64,000 nt of DNA from Plebeiibacterium sediminum (GTDB lineage: Bacteria; Bacteroidota; Bacteroidia; Bacteroidales; Marinilabiliaceae), in contig NZ_JAPDPJ010000003.1 in assembly GCF_026013605.1 (NCBI RefSeq), forward strand, positions 1 through 64,000, read 5' to 3'. A program made the translations under genes and the position numbers. The notes below the pieces were generated by a model that was not told the origin of the DNA, made no database searches, and saw nothing but the letters and a program-made list of their open reading frames with translations. Within the stretch, counting starts at the first letter, position 1. Every line of letters begins with the position of its first letter. Below are positions 45,285 through 54,202 of this stretch, piece by piece.

Positions 45285-45752
45285 TCATTGCTTATTTTCT
45301 TTTAATAATAATTCAGAATATTGACTAGTCCAGTCGCAGAGTGTTTTTATTTGCTCTTCACTTAATTTTGCCTCATTATGAATTAATGAATAAGCTTTCA
45401 ATGGCATCTTTTTATCTTTGACTTCTTCGCAGATTTCATCAAGAATGGCAATCTTATCATATACATCCATTGATTTCCAGTTTGAGAAATTAAGTTCCTC
45501 TTTACCTTCATTTATATGACCGTTAATAATCCATGATACTGGTGAAATTTTATGATACCAATGATAATTAGTTTGATTTGAGTGGCAATCAAAACAAGAT
45601 ACCGAAAGCATATTTTTAACTGTATCTGCAATTGAGGTTTCATTTATAATATGATTTTCACCAATACCCATTGAGTTTTTTGCAGGTTGAAAAAACTGAA
45701 TCAATATAAGTATAACGGGTATGGCAAATAATTTATATTTTTTCAAGTTCAT
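45285..45752 (-). CDS. Haem-binding domain (CxxCH) protein
   Basis: Exported c-type haem protein of 155 aa. An N-terminal hydrophobic segment (about 8-22) serves as a signal or anchor. The single haem motif C54-F-D-C57-H58 is followed by WYHKISPVSWIINGHI and a KMPLKAYSLIH segment, where Met may be the sixth haem ligand. This matches the Haem_bd family common in Bacteroidota. A second, related gene lies 87 bp upstream on the same strand. The likely role is periplasmic electron transfer or haem-dependent sensing. Confidence 0.88.
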   Translation of the reverse strand: MNLKKYKLFAIPVILILIQFFQPAKNSMGIGENHIINETSIADTVKNMLSVSCFDCHSNQTNYHWYHKISPVSWIINGHINEGKEELNFSNWKSMDVYDKIAILDEICEEVKDKKMPLKAYSLIHNEAKLSEEQIKTLCDWTSQYSELLLKENKQ

Positions 45753-45839
45753 CTTTATCTATTTGAAAAATTAATTTACCCTCTACACATTATTTTTTCT
45801 AAGATAAATATATAGAGGTAATGTTAAATATCCATTTGA

Positions 45840-46232
45840 TTATTCGCTTGTTAATTCGGAATTAATCCATTCGAAAACTATTTTTTTTTCATCTTCAGAT
45901 AACTGTTTTTCCGGGAAGTTTTTTGTGTATTTTTTTGGAGGCATTTTATCTTCTTTAATCTCTTTTTCAATTTTTTTTAGAGAGGCAATTTTCTTAACGT
46001 CTTTAAGTTCATCTAATTTATCAAAGCTAAGTTTTCCTTTGGCAAGAATTTTTTTAGAATCACTATGATGACATTCAAAACATGATCTTTTTAATATAGA
46101 TTTAGCATCAGTGGGGATTTCATATACTTCTGATGGTTTTAAATGAGAATCAGCTTTTTTATTTTCAACTTTTGAAAAACTAAATAACATCAATATTGCT
46201 ATTGAACCACAAAATAATTTTATGTTATGCAT
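45840..46232 (-). CDS. Small exported c-type haem protein
   Basis: Protein of 130 aa from the ATG at 46232 (MHNIKLFCGSIAILMLFSF), which gives a proper signal peptide. A 42-residue upstream extension to 46358 has no such sense and is rejected. A single haem motif, CFECH, is followed by a Lys-rich region and KMPPKKYTKNFPEKQLSEDEKKIVFEWI, like the cytochrome and Haem_bd segment in its downstream neighbour. The two genes look like a divergent duplicate pair. Function is inferred as electron transfer. Confidence 0.82.
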   Translation of the reverse strand: MHNIKLFCGSIAILMLFSFSKVENKKADSHLKPSEVYEIPTDAKSILKRSCFECHHSDSKKILAKGKLSFDKLDELKDVKKIASLKKIEKEIKEDKMPPKKYTKNFPEKQLSEDEKKIVFEWINSELTSE

Positions 46233-46584
46233 ATCTGGTAGTTTTTGGTTTGTAAACAGAATTATATTTAATACATGATTATTAAACTTAAAGAATAAGT
46301 TTGGTTCATCTAAATATAATAATATTAAGTAGATATGTAAAGAATCTATTGAAATCAATTACCATATGTGCAAATATGATTTTATGATAGATTTTAGGAA
46401 TTGTGTCTACCAGATTTATTCGTATACAATTATAAATTACCCATTGTATATGGTGTTGTAATGGGATGTAGATTTAAGATAAGAACGGATTTTTATAATA
46501 TTCTACCGAAAAATAGTAATCTATAACTTCATCAATTCTTACATCTTTGTGATATAGAAAAAAGAATAAAGCAAAAATATAATT

Positions 46585-47193
46585 ATGAAAATTTTAATCG
46601 TTAAATATTTACCGTCATCAGAAAAATCAAATACGCTTAAACTTTTAAATCATTTAAAAGAACAATTAGGTAATCATGCATATACAGAATTGGATTTAAT
46701 TCAAAATCCACCAATGTTCCATAGTGAGTTAAGTATGGATGCCTATAAAACCAGAAACTTTGGTGGTGAGAGCCTGAACTCAGCGCAACAACATGCGATT
46801 CAACCTATGGATGATATGACACAACAATTTGTTGAAGCAGACCTGATTGTTTTAGTAACACCAATGCATAATTTTTCGTTGCCAGGAATTGTTAAAACGT
46901 ATTTTGATGCAGTGATGCAAAGTGGGCGTGCCTTTAAATATGAAGGAGAAAACCAAATAGGATTGATGGATAAATCGAAGTTTTTGACCATTTATACAAG
47001 TATGGGATCCTATAAAGGTGGATATGGTTTTATGGATAATTTGAGAACAATTACAAAAATTGAGCTTGATTTTATGGGTTTTAAAGAATATGAATTTATT
47101 CATGCAGCTACAGGTAATAAAACCACTTATGATTTTCATATTGATAAGGCTAAAAATAAAATTACTTCAATTTGTGAATTATGGTTGAATTAA
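46585..47193 (+). CDS. azoR: Azoreductase-like FMN NADH oxidoreductase
   Basis: Flavodoxin-fold quinone/azo reductase of 202 aa in the AzoR family. The FMN phosphate loop is near 8-18 (YLPSSEKSNT), and the central TPMHNFSLPGIVKTYFDAV segment (about 92-110) matches the family PMYNFxxP motif, with His at the usual Tyr. GSYKGG and a C-terminal helix follow. It reduces quinones or azo dyes with NADH. The exact substrate is not knowable here, and the symbol is by family only. Confidence 0.85.
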   Translation: MKILIVKYLPSSEKSNTLKLLNHLKEQLGNHAYTELDLIQNPPMFHSELSMDAYKTRNFGGESLNSAQQHAIQPMDDMTQQFVEADLIVLVTPMHNFSLPGIVKTYFDAVMQSGRAFKYEGENQIGLMDKSKFLTIYTSMGSYKGGYGFMDNLRTITKIELDFMGFKEYEFIHAATGNKTTYDFHIDKAKNKITSICELWLN

Positions 47194-47253
47194 AACAAGT
47201 TGTATAATACAACACAGCATTTTACTTTTACTCACATCAACTAAAAAAGAAGA

Positions 47254-47291
47254 AGCTGAATGTTCTTAACGAACATTCGGCTTTTTTTATA
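47254..47291 (+). terminator. Intrinsic terminator after the azoreductase gene
   Basis: AAGCTGAATGTTC (47254-47266) pairs with GAACATTCGGCTT (47272-47284), 12 of 13 with one G-U, followed by T7. Confidence 0.92.
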
Positions 47292-47464
47292 CTTTATAAT
47301 CAAGGATTGATCACTTCTCTCAAATTATTTTAAATTTTACCTAAATACCTTTAATGATTATAATTACCATTCAAATTATAAAGTGAAAAATTCAATAATA
47401 TTCTGAATATCACTCGACAATATCTAATAATATTTTTAAATTTAGTTCAACCTAATTTGAAGAT

Positions 47465-50400
47465 ATGCTCGAAAAAATAATAAGTTTTAGTATACGAAAT
47501 AAACTCATCGTAATCCTTTTTACACTTACTATTGTAGGATTTGGATTATTCTCAATTTATAAAATACCCGTAGGTACCGTTCCTGATATTACCAATAATC
47601 AGGTGCAGGTTATAACCACTTCAGGAAATTTATCAACTCAGGAAATAGAACAGTTTATCACTACCCCGGTTGAGATGGAGATGGCAAATTTGCCAGGGGT
47701 TTTAGAGATTCGTTCAATATCTAAATTTGGAATCTCATTGGTAACAGTAGTTTTTGAGGAAAATCTAGGAACTTTTTTACCCAGACAATTGATTGCAGAA
47801 AAAATTAAAAATGCATCAGAATTAATCCCGGAAAGCTACGGAACTCCTGAGATGGGGCCTATATCAACCGGATTGGGTGAGATCTATCAGTATATATTGG
47901 ACGTGAAACCGGGTTATGAAAAAAATTACTCACCAATGGATTTACGTACCATTCAGGATTGGATTGTGAAACGCCGTTTGACTGGTGTTACCGGAGTAGT
48001 GGAAGTAAATAGTTGGGGTGGTTATTTAAAACAATACGAAGTTGCCATAGATCCTTTATTATTAAAAAGTCTGGATGTTAGTTTGATGGAGGTTTATGAT
48101 GCTTTAGAAAAAAATAATAACATCAGCGGAGGTTCTTATATCGAAAAAAATAATCAAAGTTATTTTATACGAGGCGATGGGCAAATTAAAAGTATTGAAG
48201 ATATAAAGAATATTGTTGTAACATCTCATGCCGGAGTTCCGGTTTATGTTAGAGATGTGGCAAAAGTGCATTTTGGTCATGCTAATCGTTTTGGAGCTAT
48301 TACAGCAAACGGAAAAGGTGAAACGATCCTTGGACAGGTTATGATGCTTAAAAATGCCAATTCAAAAGAGGTTATTAATGCTGTTAAGGAGCGTGTTGAT
48401 GAAATTCAAAAAAACTTACCTGAAGGCGTATTCATTAATCCGGTTTTAGAACGAGGAGAGCTTATTGCAAAAACCTCTTTTACTGTTGCTGAAAATCTAA
48501 TTCTAGGTGCATTAATAGTTTTTATTACGGTTTTAATATTGTTGGGCAACATGCGCTCGGCTCTGGTTATTGCCTCAATGATTCCTTTGGCTTTGCTGTT
48601 TACAATTTCTATGATGTATATTTTTGGTATTGATGCCAATCTGATGAGTCTTGGAGCTCTTGACTTTGGTATTATCATCGATGGAGCTGTAATTATTGTT
48701 GAATATATTGTGCTGCGGATGAGTCAGATGACAAAGGAGGCTGCTGGTATTAATGGTGAGCAGCGCCGTGAATTTTCGGATCAGATTTCTGAAGAGGGAG
48801 CTTCCAAAATGATGAAGTCAGCCATTTTTGGTCAAATTATCATCTTAATTGTATTTATCCCTATTTTATCGCTTCAGGGTGTTGAAGGCAAAATGTTTCA
48901 TCCTATGGCTTTAGCATTTTCATTTGCAATTATTGGAGCCATGATCATGGGATTAACCTGGCTTCCCGTTGCCTCTTCTCTATTTTTAAGACCAGGTGAT
49001 CTAACTAAAAGAAACCTGTCCAAATGGATATTGGATCAGATTTATAAGTCATACTATCCGGTAATAAAATGGTCGTGTGAACATAAAAAGATAGTGCTTA
49101 GTGCTGCATTAATTTCATTAATTGTAACGGGTTTTCTCTTTTTTAAAATAGGAGGGGAGTTTGTGCCTACACTTGATGAAGGAGATTTTGTGATACAACC
49201 AGCTTTAAAAACCGGAACTTCTTTGTCGGAGACCATTCATATGACTACAAAAATGGAAAATATATTAATAAAAGAGTTTCCTGATGAGGTTGATCAAATA
49301 GTTTGTCGTATTGGTGCTGCAGAAGTTCCTACAGATCCCATGTCAATGGAGGAAATTGATATGATTATTAAATTAAAACCAAAGAAACAATGGGTAAAGG
49401 CTGGTAAAAAAGAAGACTTAGCTGTCGCATTTAAAGAAGCGCTAAGTATTATTCCGGGTATTGACTATGAGTTTACTCAACCAATAGAAATGCGCTTTAA
49501 TGAATTGATTACAGGAGTGAGATCTGATATTGCAATTAAAATTTATGGGGAGGATCTGGATTATATAAATGAAAAAGCCAATGAAATAAAGAAACTGGTT
49601 TCTGATATTCCGGGTGCGGGGGATGTTATATTAGAAAAAACAACAGGTTTGCCTCAAATTAAAGTAACTTATAACAGAAGTCAAATAGCTTATTATAATG
49701 TTGATGTGGATATGCTGAATACCTATTTATCAACTGCTTTTGGAGGAGAAATTGCCGGTGTTGTTTTTGAGGGTGAAAGACGTTTTGATATGGTGATGCG
49801 ACTTCAAAATACAAATAGAACTGATATTGAAGATATTCGTAATTTGTTGGTTACAATTCCTTCCGGAACCGAGGTTCCTATGTCAGAATTTGCAGATATT
49901 CAATATACTAAAGGACCTGCAAAAATATCAAGAGATAATACCAGACGCCGGGTGGTTGTAAGTGTAAATGTGCGAAACAGAGATTTGCAATCAGTAGTAG
50001 ACGATATAAGATTAAGGATAGATGAAAATATAAAATTACAACCAGGAAATTTTATAGAATATGGTGGTCAGTTTGAAAATCTTCAGAATGCAACCAAAAG
50101 ATTATTAATTGCAGTTCCTGTAGCTTTACTACTTATATTTATATTTCTGCACTTTGCATTTCAATCTTTTAAAGATGCATTAATGATTTTTACTGCTATT
50201 CCTTTGGCAACGGTTGGTGGAGTTGTTTTATTATGGCTAAGGGGAATGCCTTTTAGTGTTTCAGCAGGCGTTGGTTTTATTGCATTGTTTGGTATCGCAG
50301 TTTTAAATGGAATCGTGCTGATTGAGCATTTAAAAGAGTTACAGGAAAAAGGTGGAGCTACCATGAGAGAAATTATTATTCAGGGTACAAAAGATCGTTT

Positions 50401-51805
50401 GCGTCCGGTATTGTTAACTGCAGGGGCTGCAGCTATGGGATTTTTACCAATGGCAATATCAACAGGAGCCGGAGCTGAAGTTCAAAGACCTTTGGCAACA
50501 GTAGTTATTGGAGGTTTAGTTACTTCAACCATGCTTACAATGATCGCTTTACCTCTGTTTTTTGAAATTTTTTATAATATAATCGGAATTAAATTATTTC
50601 CATTTAAACTGATAAGATCAAAGGGCATGTTAGTGTTGCTTTTATTATTGCCCGTATCAGCGTTATTTAGTCAGAATAATGAATTAAATCTTCAGCAATT
50701 AAGGCAAATCGCTCTTGAAAATAACAAGCAATTAAAAGCCTATGAGTTAAAATCAAAAGAGGCTCAAGCCATATTAAAAACATCCTTTTCTATACCTAAA
50801 ACAGCGCTTAGCTATGGAACGGATGAAAACAATATCGCTGAAAATAATCATCCGTTAAAAGTGTGGGCGGTGGGTCAAGAGTTTGCTTTTCCTACTTTAT
50901 ACACCGCACAACGTAATGCCAATGAGTTTTTTTCATCAATGGCACAAACTAAATATGAGTTGGAGAAAAACAGAATATATAAAGAAGTATCCATCTCCTA
51001 TTATCAATGTGTGTTTATAAATCGTAAAATAAATATATATAGACAATTAGATAGTGTATATACGGATTTATTGAAGCAGTTTGAGAGAAGGTATGAATTA
51101 AAAGATGCCAGCAGATTAGAATACTTGAATATTAAATCTAAGAAAAATGAAGTTTCTTATCTTCAAATGGAATTGGATGCTGATTATTTAAAATCATATC
51201 GCCAATTAAAAATGTTGATAAATAATGATTCGGATTTTACATTGCCTATAATAATGGAGGTTTTAACTCAAGGTGAGATGGGGTCCGATTCTGTTTTGAT
51301 TTATAATTTGCTGCAACAAAAAAATACCTATGCTGAGTCGCTTGTTAAGGTGGAGCAAAATAAAGTATTACCTGAGTTTTCTGTTAATTATTTTATTGGG
51401 TCTAACTCATATGAAAATGCTAAGAATTATCAGGGATTTGAAGTAGGAGTATCCATTCCTGTATTCTACAAGAGTTATAGAAATACCATTAAATCGGCAA
51501 AATTAGCTTACGATGCACAAAAATATTTTTCAGAAACAGAAATGGATGAGGTAAAGCAAAAAATGCAAGAGCTTAATTCTGATAAACTCAAGTATGATAT
51601 GAAAATAAAGCAATATCAGGAAACAGATTTGCCTTTAGCTGAAGAAATAAAACGAACAGCAATAAAAGCATATCAATTAAAAGAAATAGATTTTATGCGA
51701 TTAGCTAATAGTTTGGAATCTGCATTTAAAATTGAATCAGATTATTACGAAAGCATCAATAACTATAACAAAGCACTACTAGAGATAATTTATTTTACAA
51801 AATAG
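47465..51805 (+). CDS. CzcA-type RND metal efflux pump fused to an outer-membrane channel
   Basis: A 1446-aa fusion. Residues 1 to about 1045 are a heavy-metal RND pump with twelve TM helices. The proton-relay signature DFGIIIDGAVIIVE supplies D400, D406 and E413, the CzcA/CnrA pattern for divalent cations rather than the CusA pattern for Cu(I)/Ag(I). From M1055 a second module begins with a signal-peptide-like stretch (basic KLIRSKG, hydrophobic MLVLLLLLPVSA, then LFSQ) followed by a TolC/CusC-like outer-membrane factor with long coiled coils (about 1075-1446). Both modules share one continuous frame with no stop between them. Signal peptidase cleavage would release a separate channel. The adaptor gene follows by 6 bp. 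Confidence 0.9.
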   Translation: MLEKIISFSIRNKLIVILFTLTIVGFGLFSIYKIPVGTVPDITNNQVQVITTSGNLSTQEIEQFITTPVEMEMANLPGVLEIRSISKFGISLVTVVFEENLGTFLPRQLIAEKIKNASELIPESYGTPEMGPISTGLGEIYQYILDVKPGYEKNYSPMDLRTIQDWIVKRRLTGVTGVVEVNSWGGYLKQYEVAIDPLLLKSLDVSLMEVYDALEKNNNISGGSYIEKNNQSYFIRGDGQIKSIEDIKNIVVTSHAGVPVYVRDVAKVHFGHANRFGAITANGKGETILGQVMMLKNANSKEVINAVKERVDEIQKNLPEGVFINPVLERGELIAKTSFTVAENLILGALIVFITVLILLGNMRSALVIASMIPLALLFTISMMYIFGIDANLMSLGALDFGIIIDGAVIIVEYIVLRMSQMTKEAAGINGEQRREFSDQISEEGASKMMKSAIFGQIIILIVFIPILSLQGVEGKMFHPMALAFSFAIIGAMIMGLTWLPVASSLFLRPGDLTKRNLSKWILDQIYKSYYPVIKWSCEHKKIVLSAALISLIVTGFLFFKIGGEFVPTLDEGDFVIQPALKTGTSLSETIHMTTKMENILIKEFPDEVDQIVCRIGAAEVPTDPMSMEEIDMIIKLKPKKQWVKAGKKEDLAVAFKEALSIIPGIDYEFTQPIEMRFNELITGVRSDIAIKIYGEDLDYINEKANEIKKLVSDIPGAGDVILEKTTGLPQIKVTYNRSQIAYYNVDVDMLNTYLSTAFGGEIAGVVFEGERRFDMVMRLQNTNRTDIEDIRNLLVTIPSGTEVPMSEFADIQYTKGPAKISRDNTRRRVVVSVNVRNRDLQSVVDDIRLRIDENIKLQPGNFIEYGGQFENLQNATKRLLIAVPVALLLIFIFLHFAFQSFKDALMIFTAIPLATVGGVVLLWLRGMPFSVSAGVGFIALFGIAVLNGIVLIEHLKELQEKGGATMREIIIQGTKDRLRPVLLTAGAAAMGFLPMAISTGAGAEVQRPLATVVIGGLVTSTMLTMIALPLFFEIFYNIIGIKLFPFKLIRSKGMLVLLLLLPVSALFSQNNELNLQQLRQIALENNKQLKAYELKSKEAQAILKTSFSIPKTALSYGTDENNIAENNHPLKVWAVGQEFAFPTLYTAQRNANEFFSSMAQTKYELEKNRIYKEVSISYYQCVFINRKINIYRQLDSVYTDLLKQFERRYELKDASRLEYLNIKSKKNEVSYLQMELDADYLKSYRQLKMLINNDSDFTLPIIMEVLTQGEMGSDSVLIYNLLQQKNTYAESLVKVEQNKVLPEFSVNYFIGSNSYENAKNYQGFEVGVSIPVFYKSYRNTIKSAKLAYDAQKYFSETEMDEVKQKMQELNSDKLKYDMKIKQYQETDLPLAEEIKRTAIKAYQLKEIDFMRLANSLESAFKIESDYYESINNYNKALLEIIYFTK

Positions 51806-51811
51806 CAGACT

Positions 51812-52924
51812 ATGAAAAAGGATGTAATATATATATGGGCAGGAATTATATTTTTAGTAATGTCCTCTTGTTCTACCAAAACTTCTGTTGATGAAAACTC
51901 AGATACAGATCTAATAGAGATAACTAAAGATCAGTTTCAATCTGAGAAAATGTTGTTTGGCAAACCCGAGCAGTACCTTTTTGAAGAGAAAGTTCATTTC
52001 ACAGGAAAAATTGTACCCAAAACGAATGGAATGGCCAAAATTAGTGTACCAGTTGGAGGAATAGTGAAGAATATAAATATTCAACCTGGAGAGTTGGTGA
52101 AAAAAGGTGAAAAAATCATGGCTATTGGCGGAAGTGCAATTATTGATTTACAACAACAATTTGCATCCTCAGCTGCCAAAATAAAACATTTAAAAGCGGA
52201 TTACGATAGAGCTCAAATTTTATATAACGATAATATTAAAACAGAAAGTGAATTCCTGATCATTGAAAGTAATTATAAAGCTGAATTAGGGATCTACTCA
52301 GCTTTAAAATTAAAGCTACAAAGTATGGGAATAAATCTGGAAGAGATTCAAAAAGGATTGTATCAAAATAGCTATTGGGTTACTGCTCCAATAAAAGGGC
52401 AGGTGGTAAATTTTGATTTTAGTTTGGGACAATTTGTTTCTTCAGATCAGTATGCAGCAGAGATTGTAAACAATCATGAAATACAGTTGCAAATTGCTGT
52501 ATTTGAAAAAGATTTACAACAAATGGGAATTGGACAGAAGGTTGTTTTTAGTTTGTTGGGTGATTCTATAGAATATCAAGGCCAAATCAATTTTATGAAT
52601 CATATAATAGATGCCGATACTAAATCCTCATCATGTTATGCAGAAATTTATGATAAGGGTAAAAGTTTTGCGATTAATCAAATGGTAAATGGAAATGTAA
52701 TAGTTGAGGCGGATTCAATAATTGCAGTACCAAATCAGGCAGTGGTTAGTGCCGGTGATCTGAATTTTGTATTGGTGAAGGAAGATGAGAATGAAAATAC
52801 ATTCCATCTACATAAAGTAGAAATAAGAACAGGTAGAGCTAATCAAGAATATGTTGAGTTATTAGGTTTTTCTGAGAATACAGAAATACTTATATCCGGA
52901 GGTTATAACTTGTTATCATTTTAA
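51812..52924 (+). CDS. RND periplasmic adaptor (CusB/CzcB-like) lipoprotein
   Basis: Membrane fusion protein of 370 aa. A type II signal sequence with lipobox ending MSSC (Cys about 20) indicates an inner-membrane-anchored lipoprotein. A lipoyl/barrel-sandwich half (about 65-105, VGGIVKNINIQPGELVKKGE), a helical hairpin (about 110-180) and a returning barrel half follow. It bridges the pump and channel encoded by the preceding fused gene, which starts the same operon. The metal is probably a divalent cation, by inference from the pump signature. No metal-responsive regulator was found adjacent. Confidence 0.92.
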   Translation: MKKDVIYIWAGIIFLVMSSCSTKTSVDENSDTDLIEITKDQFQSEKMLFGKPEQYLFEEKVHFTGKIVPKTNGMAKISVPVGGIVKNINIQPGELVKKGEKIMAIGGSAIIDLQQQFASSAAKIKHLKADYDRAQILYNDNIKTESEFLIIESNYKAELGIYSALKLKLQSMGINLEEIQKGLYQNSYWVTAPIKGQVVNFDFSLGQFVSSDQYAAEIVNNHEIQLQIAVFEKDLQQMGIGQKVVFSLLGDSIEYQGQINFMNHIIDADTKSSSCYAEIYDKGKSFAINQMVNGNVIVEADSIIAVPNQAVVSAGDLNFVLVKEDENENTFHLHKVEIRTGRANQEYVELLGFSENTEILISGGYNLLSF

Positions 52925-53059
52925 AGGTTGATATGTTTTTCCGTTTTGAGAGTAACTTATTGAGCAAAAAAATATCTTATTTTAAATACAGAATTGCATA
53001 TTTCATGCTATATTTCAGATGTTATAATACATAAATATACACTGATTAAGATTTAAAAT

Positions 53060-54124
53060 ATGGCTAGGTTTCTGAAATCCAAAAAAGAATTAATTGGGAT
53101 ATCTCCGGATGATATATTATTTAAAGGAGAACAGAAAGTAGATAAAACCCGCCTAAGGTTAATAGATTACAATTTAGATGAATTCCATGAAATGGAATTA
53201 AATAGTATTAACGAAACTATCGAGTCTCTAAACGAAAATAACACTTCCTGGATTAATATTGATGGACTTCATGATACTTCCTTAATGAAGGAAATTTCAT
53301 CTCATTTTAATATAGAAAACTACATCATTGCAGAAGTTTTAGAAACCCATAAGAGACCTAAAATTCATGATTATGATGACTATATAATGTTGTCAACTAA
53401 GATGCTGCAGTATAATGCAGAAACTGAAAAAATATTCAGTGAAAACCTGTCTATCATTTTTAATAACAATACTTTAATATCATTTCAGGAACGAGTAGGA
53501 GATTTTTTTGATCCGGTAAGAGAACGTATTCGAAAAAATCGAAGACGGATTAGAAATTCAGGGCCTGATTACCTTGCTTTTGCCTTGCTCGATATTGTTG
53601 TAGATAACTATATTCATACAGTTAGTTTGTTAGGTGAAAAAATTGAGGAATTGGATGATGAGTTAATTAGACAGCCATCTACAGATAATCTTGAAAAAAT
53701 AAATAAATATAAAGTTGAAGTTAGTTATTTAAGAAAGACAATAAAACCATGCAGAGAGATGATTTTAGGCTTATGTAAATTAGATTCAGAATTAATCAGT
53801 GATCAAATTCAAAGTCACCTGCATGAACTTCAGAATAATATTGAATTGGCTAATGAATCCATTGATAACTATAGAGATATCCTATCTGATCAGTTAAATA
53901 TTTTTCATACTACTGTAGCTTATAAATTGAATGATATTCTTAAGTTTCTGACTATATTTTCTGTTATTTTTATTCCAATTACATTTATTGCAGGTATTTA
54001 TGGAACTAATTTCGATTATATACCGGAGTTACATTATAAATACAGTTACTTTATTATGTGGGGAGCCATTTTATCAACAGTAATAGTAATGATCACGTAT
54101 TTCAAAAGAAAAAAATGGTTCTAG
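53060..54124 (+). CDS. corA: CorA-family Mg2+/Co2+ transporter with variant GTN motif
   Basis: Magnesium/cobalt channel of 354 aa. A large N-terminal cytoplasmic domain (about 1-290) with a long coiled helix precedes two C-terminal TM helices (about 295-313 and 332-347). The family signature at the outer pore mouth is normally YGMNF. Here it reads Y314-G315-T316-N317-F, a GTN variant (codon 54005-54007 ACT). The remainder of the protein, including the LPELHYKYSYF-like loop and a basic C-terminus, is typical. GMN substitutions change ion selection in the family, so Mg2+ transport should not be assumed. Confidence 0.88.
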   Translation: MARFLKSKKELIGISPDDILFKGEQKVDKTRLRLIDYNLDEFHEMELNSINETIESLNENNTSWINIDGLHDTSLMKEISSHFNIENYIIAEVLETHKRPKIHDYDDYIMLSTKMLQYNAETEKIFSENLSIIFNNNTLISFQERVGDFFDPVRERIRKNRRRIRNSGPDYLAFALLDIVVDNYIHTVSLLGEKIEELDDELIRQPSTDNLEKINKYKVEVSYLRKTIKPCREMILGLCKLDSELISDQIQSHLHELQNNIELANESIDNYRDILSDQLNIFHTTVAYKLNDILKFLTIFSVIFIPITFIAGIYGTNFDYIPELHYKYSYFIMWGAILSTVIVMITYFKRKKWF

Positions 54125-54189
54125 TTTTAGTTAATAAAGGAATAAAATACTAGGCAATATTGTTACTTTCTTTGTAAATTATAGCATAT

Positions 54190-54197
54190 TAGTTTTG
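54190..54197 (+). promoter_or_regulatory. -7 promoter element (TAGTTTTG)
   Basis: TAnnTTTG match ending 5 bp before the first ATG at 54203 (14 bp before the ATG at 54212). TTTG occurs at 54171-54174, a somewhat short spacing of 15 bp. Confidence 0.45.
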
Positions 54198-54202
54198 TAA
54201 TT

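Noticed and set aside
46233-46358. 42-residue N-terminal extension of the small haem protein
   Set aside because: Starting at 46232 gives a normal signal peptide; the extension would bury it.
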